From Methanolobus vulcani (GTDB taxonomy: Archaea > Halobacteriota > Methanosarcinia > Methanosarcinales > Methanosarcinaceae): 64,000 bases of DNA. Below, in pieces: positions 18,182-27,954 of this stretch. Position numbers and translations under genes: made by a program. Position 1 is the first letter of the stretch. Every line of letters starts with the position of its first letter. Where the stretch lies: the NCBI RefSeq assembly GCF_006546655.1, contig NZ_VIAQ01000020.1, positions 124,001 through 188,000 of the forward strand, in the 5' to 3' direction. The notes beneath the pieces were generated by a model. It did no database searches and was not told the DNA's origin. It saw only the letters and a program-made list of their open reading frames with translations.

Positions 18182-18796
18182 TCAGGCTTTAAATGACAGT
18201 GCTTTTGTCGGACATGCTGTAATGCATCTTCCGCACTTGATACAGTCAGGTTTTGGACCATTTGTATGTACATCGAGCTGCATCGGACAGATCTTCTCGC
18301 ACTTGTTACAGCTAATACATTTTGATTCATCAGTCTGGAGCTGATACTTCTTTCCGCCTATCAGGTTCTGTACGGTTCCCATTGGGCAGAAAGTACACCA
18401 TGTGCGTGGGCTGATGGCGGTTCCTGTAACCAGTGCAATTGTAGTTGTTACAAGACACATTATGACAAAGACCATGCCTATCTGGTTAACAAGTCCGTGG
18501 GTGCTCAGGAGTCTGTAGCCCATAAATCCCATCATAAGCATGAATATAGGGACTCTGACCCAGTAGCTTCTAAGTATTTTAGGTATTTTATGGCCACGCG
18601 TTATTTTCCCCACCCAGAAGTCATTAAAACTTCCTCTGGGGCAAAGGTTTCCGCAGAACCATCTTCCACGGGAAATACTCGTTATAAGCAGTGTTGCAAA
18701 CACAAGCAGCAGGAAATATCCCAGAAGTGGGAACCATAGTCCTGCAATGGATACGATAACGACAAGGATTCCAAGATATGGAGTAATTTTCAGCAC
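18182..18796 (-). CDS. NapH/MauN-like membrane 4Fe-4S protein
   Basis: 204-aa membrane redox protein. About four hydrophobic segments alternate with two CxxxCP elements (CGNLCPRG and CTFCPMG), the hallmark of the NapH/RnfX-type polyferredoxin family. The C-terminus has two classical 4Fe-4S motifs (CISCNKCEKICP and CIKCGRCITACP). Proteins of this kind pass electrons between the membrane pool and a partner enzyme; the partner here is not evident. The winged-helix regulator encoded just upstream on the same strand may control it. Confidence 0.85.
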   Translation of the reverse strand: MLKITPYLGILVVIVSIAGLWFPLLGYFLLLVFATLLITSISRGRWFCGNLCPRGSFNDFWVGKITRGHKIPKILRSYWVRVPIFMLMMGFMGYRLLSTHGLVNQIGMVFVIMCLVTTTIALVTGTAISPRTWCTFCPMGTVQNLIGGKKYQLQTDESKCISCNKCEKICPMQLDVHTNGPKPDCIKCGRCITACPTKALSFKA

Positions 18797-18870
18797 AATT
18801 TCACCTTTTTTCTTATAATTACAATGTTTTTCAAGTATCTTGTAGCAGTTTTTAGGAGGGTTTAGGAGTA

Positions 18871-19233
18871 TTACTGGTTCTCGTCAGCCCATGACTGCAA
18901 TTCGCTGTCCACTCTCTTGACCCAGTTATTGACAACCTCCATGATCAGTTCATGAATGTCCTTCTTGCTGCGAATCTTATACACAAAGAAGTATCCGCCG
19001 CCGTCCATATTATTCTGGGAACGAATGAGTATCTTTCTTTCGTAGAGTTTCTTAACACTTCTCTGGACAGTCGAAAGGTTAAGTTCGAGTTCTTCTGCTA
19101 TCTTTTCTGTAGTAAGCCAGTCCTGTCCGTATTGCAGGAAATACTTCAAAATCTGTAGTTCGGCTTTAGTCAGGTTCAATCCGCATTTTATTACAGCTTC
19201 GATCTCAAACTCTTTACAGGCAAAGTCAACCAT
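18871..19233 (-). CDS. Winged-helix transcriptional regulator (MarR/TrmB-like)
   Basis: 120-aa DNA-binding protein. The central fold GLNLTKAELQILKYFLQYGQ, then LTTEKIAEELELNLSTVQRSVKKLYE and a wing ending in GGYFFVYKI, is a standard winged helix-turn-helix. The N-terminal CKEFEIEAVIKC places two cysteines that might bind metal or sense redox state. It lies 74 bases upstream of the 4Fe-4S membrane protein on the same strand, so it may be cotranscribed with and regulate it. Confidence 0.8.
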   Translation of the reverse strand: MVDFACKEFEIEAVIKCGLNLTKAELQILKYFLQYGQDWLTTEKIAEELELNLSTVQRSVKKLYERKILIRSQNNMDGGGYFFVYKIRSKKDIHELIMEVVNNWVKRVDSELQSWADENQ

Positions 19234-19352
19234 TTGATACCTCCATTTATTAACAGTACTGCATTAAAGTAACAGCCATATATAAGGAGTTTCAAGTACT
19301 GAAAAAAAAGGCAAAAAAATAGAAGTACTACAAAAATAGTTGAAATGGGTTT

Positions 19353-20825
19353 TTACTGACACCCACCTATCATCCGGTTGATCTCACCACTGCCAATGAT
19401 GCCGATTATCCGGTTATCGTCATTAACCACCGGAAGAGCGGAGATGAAATTCTGCTCCATCTTCTTTGCAGCACTTTCAATATCCTCATCTCCTTTTGCC
19501 GTGATAACATCCCTGACCATAATCTTGTCCAGGGATGTACATTTCAAGGCAACAGCTTTTGAAATATCCCATGAAGTTATTATTCCGATAAGCTCGTTTT
19601 CATCATCAACAACCGGTAGGTGCGTGATACCATTTTCAAACATGACCTGTGCGGTTTCTTCAATGCTAAGCTCATTTCTGATTGTCTTGATCTCTCTTTT
19701 CATTATGTCAGAAACAAGTGTATGGGAAAGGAAGTTACCGATAATATAACCTAATTGTCCCGATTCCAGCAGGAAAGCATCATGCCCGTAATTGGATTCT
19801 ATTTCCCTATAGGTTACATCAATATCATTGGCAGTCAACGCGGAAACAACTTCTTTTGACTGGTAAGGCGGGTAAAGCCAGTCAGAGCTTACTGCTACGA
19901 CCAGGAACTTTGCCTTTGCATTTTTCATTCCTTCAATCAAGGAACCATTCACTGCAAGGTCAAAGTAGTCCAGTGCTTTTGTAATATAAAGATAGGAATT
20001 AGCATCAAATCTCTTCGTAAATGACTGTCCCTGATAATGCAGATAACTCTCAACCTGGAAATCAAAATCAAGATTGTAATCCAGTTTTTGCTTATCCTGA
20101 AGTCTCCTTCCGAATTTCTGGTGCATGGAGTCATCACTAAGATAGGTTATATGTCCTATCATCCGTGCCAGTGCAAGCCCGTGAATAGGCCCGCTACCGG
20201 AGTAATAATCCCCATTGTTCCAGTCAGGATCAGAGAGTATTGCCATTCTTCCAACCTCACTGAATGCTATTTGTTGAGGTGATGAACGTGCCGTACTTGC
20301 AATAACAATTGCCTTGCTCAAGCTGCCAGGATATGTCACAGACCACTGGAGGACCTGAGTTCCTCCCATAGAACCTCCGATAACAGCAAAGAGTTTTTTT
20401 ATGCCAAGGTGGTCAACAAGTTCTTTCTGAGCCTTCACCATGTCCTTTATTGTTATGAATGGGAATGTAGTTCCGTATTCTTTCCCGGTTTCAGGATTTA
20501 TAGAGGATGGTCCTGTCGAGCCTTTACATCCTCCCAGTACATTGGAACAAATAACAAAATACCTATCAGTATCAATGGTCCTTCCGGGACCTATCAATGT
20601 ATCCCACCATCCGGCTTTGCTTTCACCGCTATGCAGCCCTGCTGCATGCGCATCACCTGTTAGTGCATGACAGATAAGAATTGCATTGCTCTTTTCAGGG
20701 TTCAGCTTTCCGTAGGTCTCATAAGCTATATTGACATTCTTCAGCTTTTTCCCACTATCAAGCACCAGTTCTCCCGGGAGATTGAAGACCTCAGTCTCCA
20801 CTATTCCTATAGATTCTTTCTTCAT
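19353..20825 (-). CDS. metX: Homoserine O-acetyltransferase with C-terminal CBS pair
   Basis: 490-aa enzyme that acetylates homoserine to O-acetylhomoserine for methionine synthesis. The alpha/beta hydrolase part has [13 protein letters not shown], the nucleophile Ser in [15 protein letters not shown], and the Asp/His pair in [10 protein letters not shown] and YGHDAFLLE. After about residue 370 two CBS domains follow ([19 protein letters not shown] and [20 protein letters not shown]), a known methanogen fusion likely giving adenosyl-ligand control. The start overlaps the metY stop in ATGA, so the two are translationally coupled. Confidence 0.93.
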   Translation of the reverse strand: MKKESIGIVETEVFNLPGELVLDSGKKLKNVNIAYETYGKLNPEKSNAILICHALTGDAHAAGLHSGESKAGWWDTLIGPGRTIDTDRYFVICSNVLGGCKGSTGPSSINPETGKEYGTTFPFITIKDMVKAQKELVDHLGIKKLFAVIGGSMGGTQVLQWSVTYPGSLSKAIVIASTARSSPQQIAFSEVGRMAILSDPDWNNGDYYSGSGPIHGLALARMIGHITYLSDDSMHQKFGRRLQDKQKLDYNLDFDFQVESYLHYQGQSFTKRFDANSYLYITKALDYFDLAVNGSLIEGMKNAKAKFLVVAVSSDWLYPPYQSKEVVSALTANDIDVTYREIESNYGHDAFLLESGQLGYIIGNFLSHTLVSDIMKREIKTIRNELSIEETAQVMFENGITHLPVVDDENELIGIITSWDISKAVALKCTSLDKIMVRDVITAKGDEDIESAAKKMEQNFISALPVVNDDNRIIGIIGSGEINRMIGGCQ

Positions 20826-22126
20826 AGTTCCTGAGATCTTTTTAGTGCCTGGTCGATATCAGCTATCAGGTCTTCCACATCTTCAAGTCCCACGGACATG
20901 CGGATGAAATCATCTGTAACTCCGGTTGCCAGCTTTTCATCGGTTGTCAATTGCTGATGTGTTGTAGATGCAGGATGAATGACAAGTGTCTTCGCATCAC
21001 CGATGTTTGCAAGATGTGACAGTAGTTCCACACCGTCAATGAACTTCTTTCCTGCTTCAAGACCGCCTTTGATTCCAAACCCAAGGATTGCACCATACTT
21101 TCCTTTCAGGTATTTTGTTGCAAGTTCATGGCTAGGATGGTCTTTAAGTCCTGGATAGTTCACCCATTCAACAGCAGGATGCTTGTTCAGAAACTCAGCA
21201 ACTTTGAGTGCATTGCTACTGTGTCTTTCAACCCTGAGCGGAAGTGTCTCAAGTCCCTGCAAGAGCAGGAATGAATTGAAAGGACTAAGTGCAGGTCCAA
21301 GGTCACGCAGCAGGTGAACTCTCATCTTGGTTATGAATGCAATGTTACCAAGTTCAGGAACATCCCCGAATGCTTCCCAGTATTTAAGTCCGTGATAACC
21401 CGGGTCAGGTTCTGTTAGTCCCTGGAACTTCCCGTTGTCCCAGTTGAATTTGCCGGAATCTACAATAATTCCGCCTATTGTTGTTCCATGTCCTCCGAGG
21501 AACTTGGTTGCAGAGAGAACGACAATATCAGCACCAAGGTCAATTGGTTTAACAATTCCAATTCCCACTGTGTTGTCAACTATAAGTGGAATTCCTGCTT
21601 CATGTGCTATCTTTGAGATTTCCTCCAGATTTGGAACATCAAGTTTGGGATTTCCTATTATCTCTGTGTAGATTGCCTTTGTCTTCTCCGTAATGGCTTT
21701 CCTGAATTCTTCAGGTTTTGTAGAGTCAGCAAAGACTACTTTCCTTGCCAGATTCCTAAATGTATTGTTGAATAACTGGTATGTTCCACCGTAGAGATTG
21801 TCGGCTGCAACTATTTCATCGCCCGGACCGGTCACACCAAGTGTTGCAAGAGTGATGGCGGACATTCCAGAGGAAACTGCAAGTGCACCTGTGCCGCCTT
21901 CAATGGCAGCAACTCTCTTTTCAAGCACATCGGTGGTAGGGTTCATTAGCCTGGTATAGATGTTACCGGATTCCTTCAGTCCGAAGAGATTGGCTGCATG
22001 TTCTGCGTCCTTGAATGTGTACGATGCTGTCTGGTAGATTGGTACTGCACGCGACCCGGTTACAGGATCAGGTTCCTGGCCTGCATGTAAAGCCAGTGTA
22101 TTTGGTCCATAGTTTCTTTTGTCCAT
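20822..22126 (-). CDS. metY: O-acetylhomoserine sulfhydrylase
   Basis: 434-aa PLP enzyme that combines O-acetylhomoserine with sulfide to give homocysteine. The PLP lysine lies in [36 protein letters not shown] and [16 protein letters not shown] are family signatures. The start [17 protein letters not shown] (22126) is chosen over an upstream ATG at 22186 because AGAGG lies 8 bases before it. First gene of metY-metX, so substrate maker and user are cotranscribed. Confidence 0.93.
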   Translation of the reverse strand: MDKRNYGPNTLALHAGQEPDPVTGSRAVPIYQTASYTFKDAEHAANLFGLKESGNIYTRLMNPTTDVLEKRVAAIEGGTGALAVSSGMSAITLATLGVTGPGDEIVAADNLYGGTYQLFNNTFRNLARKVVFADSTKPEEFRKAITEKTKAIYTEIIGNPKLDVPNLEEISKIAHEAGIPLIVDNTVGIGIVKPIDLGADIVVLSATKFLGGHGTTIGGIIVDSGKFNWDNGKFQGLTEPDPGYHGLKYWEAFGDVPELGNIAFITKMRVHLLRDLGPALSPFNSFLLLQGLETLPLRVERHSSNALKVAEFLNKHPAVEWVNYPGLKDHPSHELATKYLKGKYGAILGFGIKGGLEAGKKFIDGVELLSHLANIGDAKTLVIHPASTTHQQLTTDEKLATGVTDDFIRMSVGLEDVEDLIADIDQALKRSQEL

Positions 22127-22323
22127 CTTATTTCCTCTGGATTTTGTAGTGTGCTTTAGTTTTGCACTATTTTGTGATATATGCAATGTTATATATAGCT
22201 ATGCATAATCCACTCGTTAATTATTACTAATGGTTATTTTGTTTGATGGCGTATAAGATTCAAAAATGAAACATTTTGAGAATAAAATAGAATCCGGAAA
22301 AATCAGCCAAAAAAAGAAATATT

Positions 22324-22908
22324 TCATCCCAGCAATTCAGCCGGGAAATTTTCATCATCATTTTCAGGATAAACAATTATCTTGGCATCAGGATTAAGCT
22401 TTCTGATAAGTTTCAAAACGGCATCGGAATGTTTATTAGTATCTAACCACACTTTACCCATACAAACAATCTCTGCGCCTGCTGTCTGTTTCCTGACATA
22501 TTCGGTAAGCTGGTCTTCTTCTATCTCAAATTCGGGTGAATCAACAAGTACAACAGAAGGCAAAAGTTCCACATCATCAAGTTCCATTCTTTCAAGGTCA
22601 GCTTTCAGTTTATGGGGTAGCACTGTTTCCTCGGCTTCAATGAAAACAGTATCAGGGTTGAACTCTTCCTGTATTGTAAGGAGATTACTCCTGATATCTG
22701 TATCAAGAGAACATGGGATGCACACACTATTAACTTCCCTCGTCTTTATTCCAAGGTCTGTAAGTGTTTTCTCATCATAATCCACTTCACCGTTTTCCTG
22801 AACAATGACGCCAATTTTCTCTCCCCGGGAATTGAGATATTTTGCAAGCTTTAGAATTAGCGTTGTCTTTCCACTGCCTGTAGCTCCGCCTATAATACTG
22901 ACTTTCAT
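22324..22908 (-). CDS. CobW/HypB-like G3E GTPase
   Basis: 194-aa P-loop protein. The P-loop is GGATGSGKTT at the extreme N-terminus, then VQENGEVDYDEKTL and a CIPCSL motif that matches the metal-binding CxCC/CxxC loop of CobW-type GTPases, followed by a FIEAEE switch-like segment. Such proteins deliver metals or help mature metalloenzymes (cobalamin, nickel, zinc); the client here is unknown. Start ATG 22908 has GGAG 8 bases before it; the upstream GTG at 22917 has none. Confidence 0.75.
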   Translation of the reverse strand: MKVSIIGGATGSGKTTLILKLAKYLNSRGEKIGVIVQENGEVDYDEKTLTDLGIKTREVNSVCIPCSLDTDIRSNLLTIQEEFNPDTVFIEAEETVLPHKLKADLERMELDDVELLPSVVLVDSPEFEIEEDQLTEYVRKQTAGAEIVCMGKVWLDTNKHSDAVLKLIRKLNPDAKIIVYPENDDENFPAELLG

Positions 22909-22952
22909 AAGATACACTCCACAAAGATATTGATAAGAAACGTCCTTGAAAC

Positions 22953-25307
22953 TTACGGTTTAGGTGGTTGGTAGCGGTGCTGTGAGTCTGGACTGCAAAT
23001 ACTACTTCTCACCGGACTTTCAAAATCACTCATCTCTTTTTTGATCGGATATACAGGCATCCTGAAGATGAATTTGCTACCTTTGCCCGTTTTACTCTCC
23101 ACACGTATGCATCCGTTATGCATTTTCAGGTATTCCCTGACAAGCACAAGTCCAAGTCCCGCTCCTCCGTATTGTCTGGTATTGGAACCATCTACCTGTA
23201 CAAAAGCATCAAATATCCTTTCCCTGTCCTTTTCAGCAATACCAATGCCGGTGTCCTGAACGGATACTTCTATTTCATCATTTCTCCTGTTCATGACAAC
23301 AATAATATTCCCGTTTTCAGGTGTGAATTTAAGAGCATTTTCTATAATGTTGTAAAGTATTTCCCTGAACTTGTCTGCATCAGCAGTTATGGTACCAATA
23401 TTTTTCCCAATACTGATGCATGTCTTGATATTCTTTTTCCTGGCAAGTGTCTCTGTGGCTTCCATAACATTTTCAGCAACCAGAACCGGATCGAAGTTTG
23501 AAAAGTGAAGTGTTATTCCATCTGACTCTATCTGGGATAGGTCAAGTACATGGTTGATAAGACTCAAGAGCCGGTGACCGTCATTGTTCATGAGACGAAG
23601 ATATTTTTCCTGTTCCTCATTGATCATTCCCAGGCTTCCATCCAGAAGCACATCCGAAAATCCGATAATAGAATTAAGTGGTGTCCGCAGTTCGTGATTC
23701 ATGTTGGCCAGCAGTTCATTTTTACAGCGGTTAGCTTCCTCAGCAGCTATCTTTGCCAGCAACATTTGTTCCTCAGCTTTTTTGCTTTCTGTGATATCAA
23801 CAAGAGTTCCGATCGCCCAGTGTTTTCCACTTTTCAGATTGAAGGTATTTCCCTTTGCCAGCACCCAGATCCAATCTCCTGAATTTGCTGCCATACGCAT
23901 CTCAAAATTAAAAGGTCTTCTTTCGTTAACCGAATCAATGATTTCAGGCATCACATTTTTCCTGTCATCAGGATGCATCAATTTACTCCATGTATCAATT
24001 GACATGGGAACTTCATTATTTTCGTATCCAAGCATCATGTATGACTGCGGATTGAAATAAAAATCATCCTCATCAAGGTCCCAAACCCAGAAACCATGTT
24101 CGGATACTCTCAGAGCAAGTTCAAGTCTTTCTTCACTCTCTTTGAGGGCATTCTCGGTTTCCACTCTTTTGGTAATGTCTCTTGAGTTTCCCTGTATAGA
24201 AACAGGTGCTCCGTTTTTATCAAAAATAATCTTGCCTATTATTTCTACAGGTACTGCATGGCCTTCTTTGTTAAGCACCTCTACCTGAAAACAAATACCT
24301 TCTGAATTAGGTGCTTTTTGCAGTCCGAGACGTATGGACTCCAGCATTTTCATGTAATTCTCTTCATCACAATGATCTTTCAAATTAGATCCGATCCATT
24401 CTTCCGGAAGAAATCCAAGTATGTCATAAACGGAATGATTAGAATAAGTGAATACAAGATCCATGTCCATAGACCATATACAGTCTTGAGTGTTTTCCGC
24501 AAGCAGGCGATACATCTTTTCGCTGGTTTCAAGTGCTTCTTCCGCTTCTACTTCTTTGGTTATGTCATATGTGTATCCGACCATTTCAACGGTTTTTCCT
24601 GCTCTGTCTTTAACCACCCATAAGGACAGTGATCCGATGAAGACTTCCCCGCCTTTGCGTACCAATCTTGTTTGTATCTGGTTATATTCTTTTGAAAGCA
24701 AAGGTTCTATGATGTCGTTGTTCAGTATATCAAGGTCATCTTCATGATAAAGCAGCGAGATGTTTTTTCCCAGAGCTTCTTCTGAAGTGTATCCAAATAT
24801 CCTTTCAGCTCCTTTGTTCCAGCTTGTTATTATTCCTTCTAAGCTGGTGGAGATCACAGAGAATGGAGATTGTTGTATTATGTCTGACATGGATTTCAGG
24901 GCATCCATGGCTATTTTCTTTTCAACCATCGCCTTTTTGCTATCAATAGCCTCCCTGATAGCGAATGGAAGCCTGCTAATATGTTCTTTCAGAATATAGT
25001 CAGTGGCACCAGCCTTCATGGCTTCTACTGCAATTTCCTCGTTCATAGAGCCTGTAAGAATGATAAAAGGCATGTTACTGTTATAAGTAAGTGCCAGTTC
25101 CAGTGCACGCATGCCATCAAATTCGGGTAGCATGTAGTCTGATATGATAATATCGGGTTTGAATTCATATAGGCCTTTTAAATAATCATCTTCATTTTCT
25201 GCCAGAAATGATTCAAAAATGATGCCGCAACTTTTAATTTTTCTTTTGGCAAGTTCTAAATCTTCTGGTAGGTCTTCTACAAACAGAATCTTTAAAGCCT
25301 GTATCAC
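22953..25307 (-). CDS. Receiver-PAS-PAS-PAS histidine kinase
   Basis: 784-aa cytoplasmic sensor kinase with no membrane segments. An N-terminal receiver (FVEDLPEDLEL, phospho-Asp in IIISDYMLPEFDG) is followed by three PAS/PAC units (ISTSLEGIITSWNKGAERIF; WSMDMDLVFTYSNH; GFWVWDLDEDDFYF). Then come HisKA with His about 539 in NMNHELRTPLNS and HATPase with NIIENALKF and DTGIGI. Having the receiver first suggests control by an upstream kinase. The start is GTG 25307 after GGGG. No partner regulator is adjacent, as is common in methanogens. Confidence 0.9.
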   Translation of the reverse strand: MIQALKILFVEDLPEDLELAKRKIKSCGIIFESFLAENEDDYLKGLYEFKPDIIISDYMLPEFDGMRALELALTYNSNMPFIILTGSMNEEIAVEAMKAGATDYILKEHISRLPFAIREAIDSKKAMVEKKIAMDALKSMSDIIQQSPFSVISTSLEGIITSWNKGAERIFGYTSEEALGKNISLLYHEDDLDILNNDIIEPLLSKEYNQIQTRLVRKGGEVFIGSLSLWVVKDRAGKTVEMVGYTYDITKEVEAEEALETSEKMYRLLAENTQDCIWSMDMDLVFTYSNHSVYDILGFLPEEWIGSNLKDHCDEENYMKMLESIRLGLQKAPNSEGICFQVEVLNKEGHAVPVEIIGKIIFDKNGAPVSIQGNSRDITKRVETENALKESEERLELALRVSEHGFWVWDLDEDDFYFNPQSYMMLGYENNEVPMSIDTWSKLMHPDDRKNVMPEIIDSVNERRPFNFEMRMAANSGDWIWVLAKGNTFNLKSGKHWAIGTLVDITESKKAEEQMLLAKIAAEEANRCKNELLANMNHELRTPLNSIIGFSDVLLDGSLGMINEEQEKYLRLMNNDGHRLLSLINHVLDLSQIESDGITLHFSNFDPVLVAENVMEATETLARKKNIKTCISIGKNIGTITADADKFREILYNIIENALKFTPENGNIIVVMNRRNDEIEVSVQDTGIGIAEKDRERIFDAFVQVDGSNTRQYGGAGLGLVLVREYLKMHNGCIRVESKTGKGSKFIFRMPVYPIKKEMSDFESPVRSSICSPDSQHRYQPPKP

Positions 25308-25491
25308 TCATCTGATCCCCTTAGAAATAAGTATAATTATACTATGGAAATTTCATCTATTTTCATCCATGTACCCCTCACATGGCAATTTTTACCCATG
25401 TTATTATGTTAATTACTTATTAATAAAGTTGCAGGTTATTTAATAAAAAATAGTTATAAGTCAAAAAAGAAAAAAGAAATGTAGCAGAAAT

Positions 25492-27954
25492 TCACTTCTC
25501 ATGCTCGATTTCTTTTTCCAGTTTTTTCATTTCCTTTATCTCTTTAATCCTTCTTAAAGCCACTTCGCCGAGGAATATGATAAGGGCTGCAATCAGGAAG
25601 TATATCTTCTGGCTGACACTTTCATTTACTTCTTTTACTGCATTACTTTGTGCCTCTTCAAATAAGTTATTCCTGGCTTTGTTTACCGTAAAAGTTTCTC
25701 CTCCATACTTTATTATCAGTGAAGGGAGATCCTCGTTAAGTCCTACATCACGGTATTCAATAGCATAATTTACAGCAAGAGGATACCCTGAAAGATCATG
25801 TATTCCGATATAAGTCGGATAAATAGTGGCTTCATAGATATCGTTACCAACAAGTGAGAGTTCAACTTCCTCGTCGTTGAGTTTGAGGGTTGGAACTCCT
25901 TCTTCATACATTGTAAGTTCAATATCCACAGATGATCCATACCACGAATCTTCTGCCACTACAACTGCTCCTGTTTCTTCCCTGGGATTACTAATTGCCC
26001 AATTTACAGTTGCAGCTATCAGTTTTGAATTGTTTCCGGAATATAACTGGGTAGCCCACATTTTGTTATTGCCATAGCCGTTATCGGTAGTAAGTGCTGC
26101 CACTCTTCCAAGTCCGTATCTCCATGTGGTCAGTACCGGCTTACCGGTGCTTGTAATTACAAGCCTGTCAGCTCCGGCTTTTGGTGTAACGTCATTATAC
26201 CCTGTGATACTTCCATCAACATCAATATTTTTAGTGATGAAATGTCTGGTATTAACTTCAACAAGCGAGAAGTCATCAGTTTGGATTCCTTCAGATGATG
26301 TATCTGAAGAACTTTCCCCCAGGCTGATGTCTGCTACTTCCCCTCTCTCAAGTGGGACGTAGCTTCCTTCAACTTCTTCCATCAAAGTTTCGGCATAATA
26401 ATTTCCATCGTCATCAATCTTAAATCTCTGACTTGGATCATTGTTTTCTATTTGCAGGAAATAAAAACTGATACCTTTTTCATGAAGGGATGTTGCAATA
26501 TCCAGTGTATCATCATATGTATTACCGATTGCCCCATCTGAAATAATTATTATTTCAAGTTCTCCATCCTGTTCATCAAGCCACTCATCAGCAACGTCAA
26601 GTCCTTCATTAAGATCACTGTCACTTGCACCAAAAGAGAGATCATTGGTAAGTTGATCTTCTATGTAATCGATGTTAGCTTGTGTTCCTAAATACAAAAG
26701 CCCGTTAGTAATATCAAATCCTGTACTTCCAAAAGCAATGACTCCTGCATAGGAATCCTTGACATCTTCATCGTTTATAATTGCGACTGCATTTGAAATA
26801 ACATCGTTCTGGATTTCGTAATTAAGTATACTTATTGATGTATCAATAAGAAGAACAACATTTCTTCCACCAGTCCAGTCAGTTGGTTCTGATCTGACAG
26901 GTAGTATCTCTTCAATTGATGAATCCAGATAATCACCGAAGTTGTAGGAACCATCTCCTCCAACAACTACAATTCCTCTTCCATCGTTGAGGTAATCTTT
27001 TAGTTTTTCAACTTCTTCATCACTAAAATCGCTTTCATCTGTGTTATCAATAACAATCGCTTTTTTGTCATCTATATTTTTTAGCTCACCGGAATTTGAA
27101 ACATCATACAGGTTATATAATACATAAGCAAGGGGTGAATCTCTATCCAGTCCGATTGTACGAATTTCCGGTTTTGGAATTACATAGATGGCTTTATAGA
27201 ACTCATTATTAATGGAATCAACATCAGAGCCTGAAGGATATATGATTGCTTTTAGTGTGTGTGTTCCAAGTTTTGAAAACTCCACCTGTGAGACTATTAT
27301 TGTTGAATCTCTGTCTGTAAATGTTTTCTTACCACTTCTTATAAGCTTGTCATCATTATAGAGTTCGTAGCTAAATGACGTTTCCTGCTCTGTTGCCTGA
27401 GATACAACTACCTCAAACTGATTTTCAGTATTAATAACTACATCTTTGTCTCCTTCGATTTTTACACTCAGGTCGTTAGATGTAAGTTCCGGTTCTACAT
27501 AATATACAGTTGTACCCATTTCCTGGGCATATTCCAGAGCAGACTCGATATCTTCACCAGTATTGCTGTTACCATCAGTAACAAGAACAATTTGATTGTC
27601 TCCGGTAGCATATTGCTCAATTGCATCTCCCAGGGCAGTACTTTCCCCGGTCAGCTTGACAATTTGAGTAGATGTTTTTTCCTGAAGAGCTTCATATAGT
27701 TCTGTTGCAGTTTCATTTTCAAATAGTTCCATACTATTTGTTTCGTCTGAAATAATGATAAGATCAGGTGTATCATCAACAGTTTCGCTTGTAACCACTG
27801 CGTAGGGTGAAGCAAGAGCGGTAATGAGAAGTGAAAGCACAATTATACGTGAAATGATAAGGCTTTTCTTTGCACCCTTTTTCAGCAGATAAAAACCTGC
27901 TATAATTATTGGAATAACTAATAGTATTACCAGAGGCTCTTCAAATTCTATCAT
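25492..27954 (-). CDS. Membrane protein with von Willebrand factor A domains (MoxR operon)
   Basis: 820-aa protein, last gene of the MoxR cluster. Two N-terminal membrane helices precede a degenerate MIDAS-like DETNS. A complete vWA domain follows with LLIDTSISI and later IIISDGAIG, inside a glutamine-amidotransferase-like fold (GRGIVVVGGDGSYNFG). One more membrane helix is near the C-terminus, then a charged coil. Such proteins work with MoxR ATPases in protein maturation at the membrane. Its start shares one base with the stop of the preceding gene. Confidence 0.75.
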   Translation of the reverse strand: MIEFEEPLVILLVIPIIIAGFYLLKKGAKKSLIISRIIVLSLLITALASPYAVVTSETVDDTPDLIIISDETNSMELFENETATELYEALQEKTSTQIVKLTGESTALGDAIEQYATGDNQIVLVTDGNSNTGEDIESALEYAQEMGTTVYYVEPELTSNDLSVKIEGDKDVVINTENQFEVVVSQATEQETSFSYELYNDDKLIRSGKKTFTDRDSTIIVSQVEFSKLGTHTLKAIIYPSGSDVDSINNEFYKAIYVIPKPEIRTIGLDRDSPLAYVLYNLYDVSNSGELKNIDDKKAIVIDNTDESDFSDEEVEKLKDYLNDGRGIVVVGGDGSYNFGDYLDSSIEEILPVRSEPTDWTGGRNVVLLIDTSISILNYEIQNDVISNAVAIINDEDVKDSYAGVIAFGSTGFDITNGLLYLGTQANIDYIEDQLTNDLSFGASDSDLNEGLDVADEWLDEQDGELEIIIISDGAIGNTYDDTLDIATSLHEKGISFYFLQIENNDPSQRFKIDDDGNYYAETLMEEVEGSYVPLERGEVADISLGESSSDTSSEGIQTDDFSLVEVNTRHFITKNIDVDGSITGYNDVTPKAGADRLVITSTGKPVLTTWRYGLGRVAALTTDNGYGNNKMWATQLYSGNNSKLIAATVNWAISNPREETGAVVVAEDSWYGSSVDIELTMYEEGVPTLKLNDEEVELSLVGNDIYEATIYPTYIGIHDLSGYPLAVNYAIEYRDVGLNEDLPSLIIKYGGETFTVNKARNNLFEEAQSNAVKEVNESVSQKIYFLIAALIIFLGEVALRRIKEIKEMKKLEKEIEHEK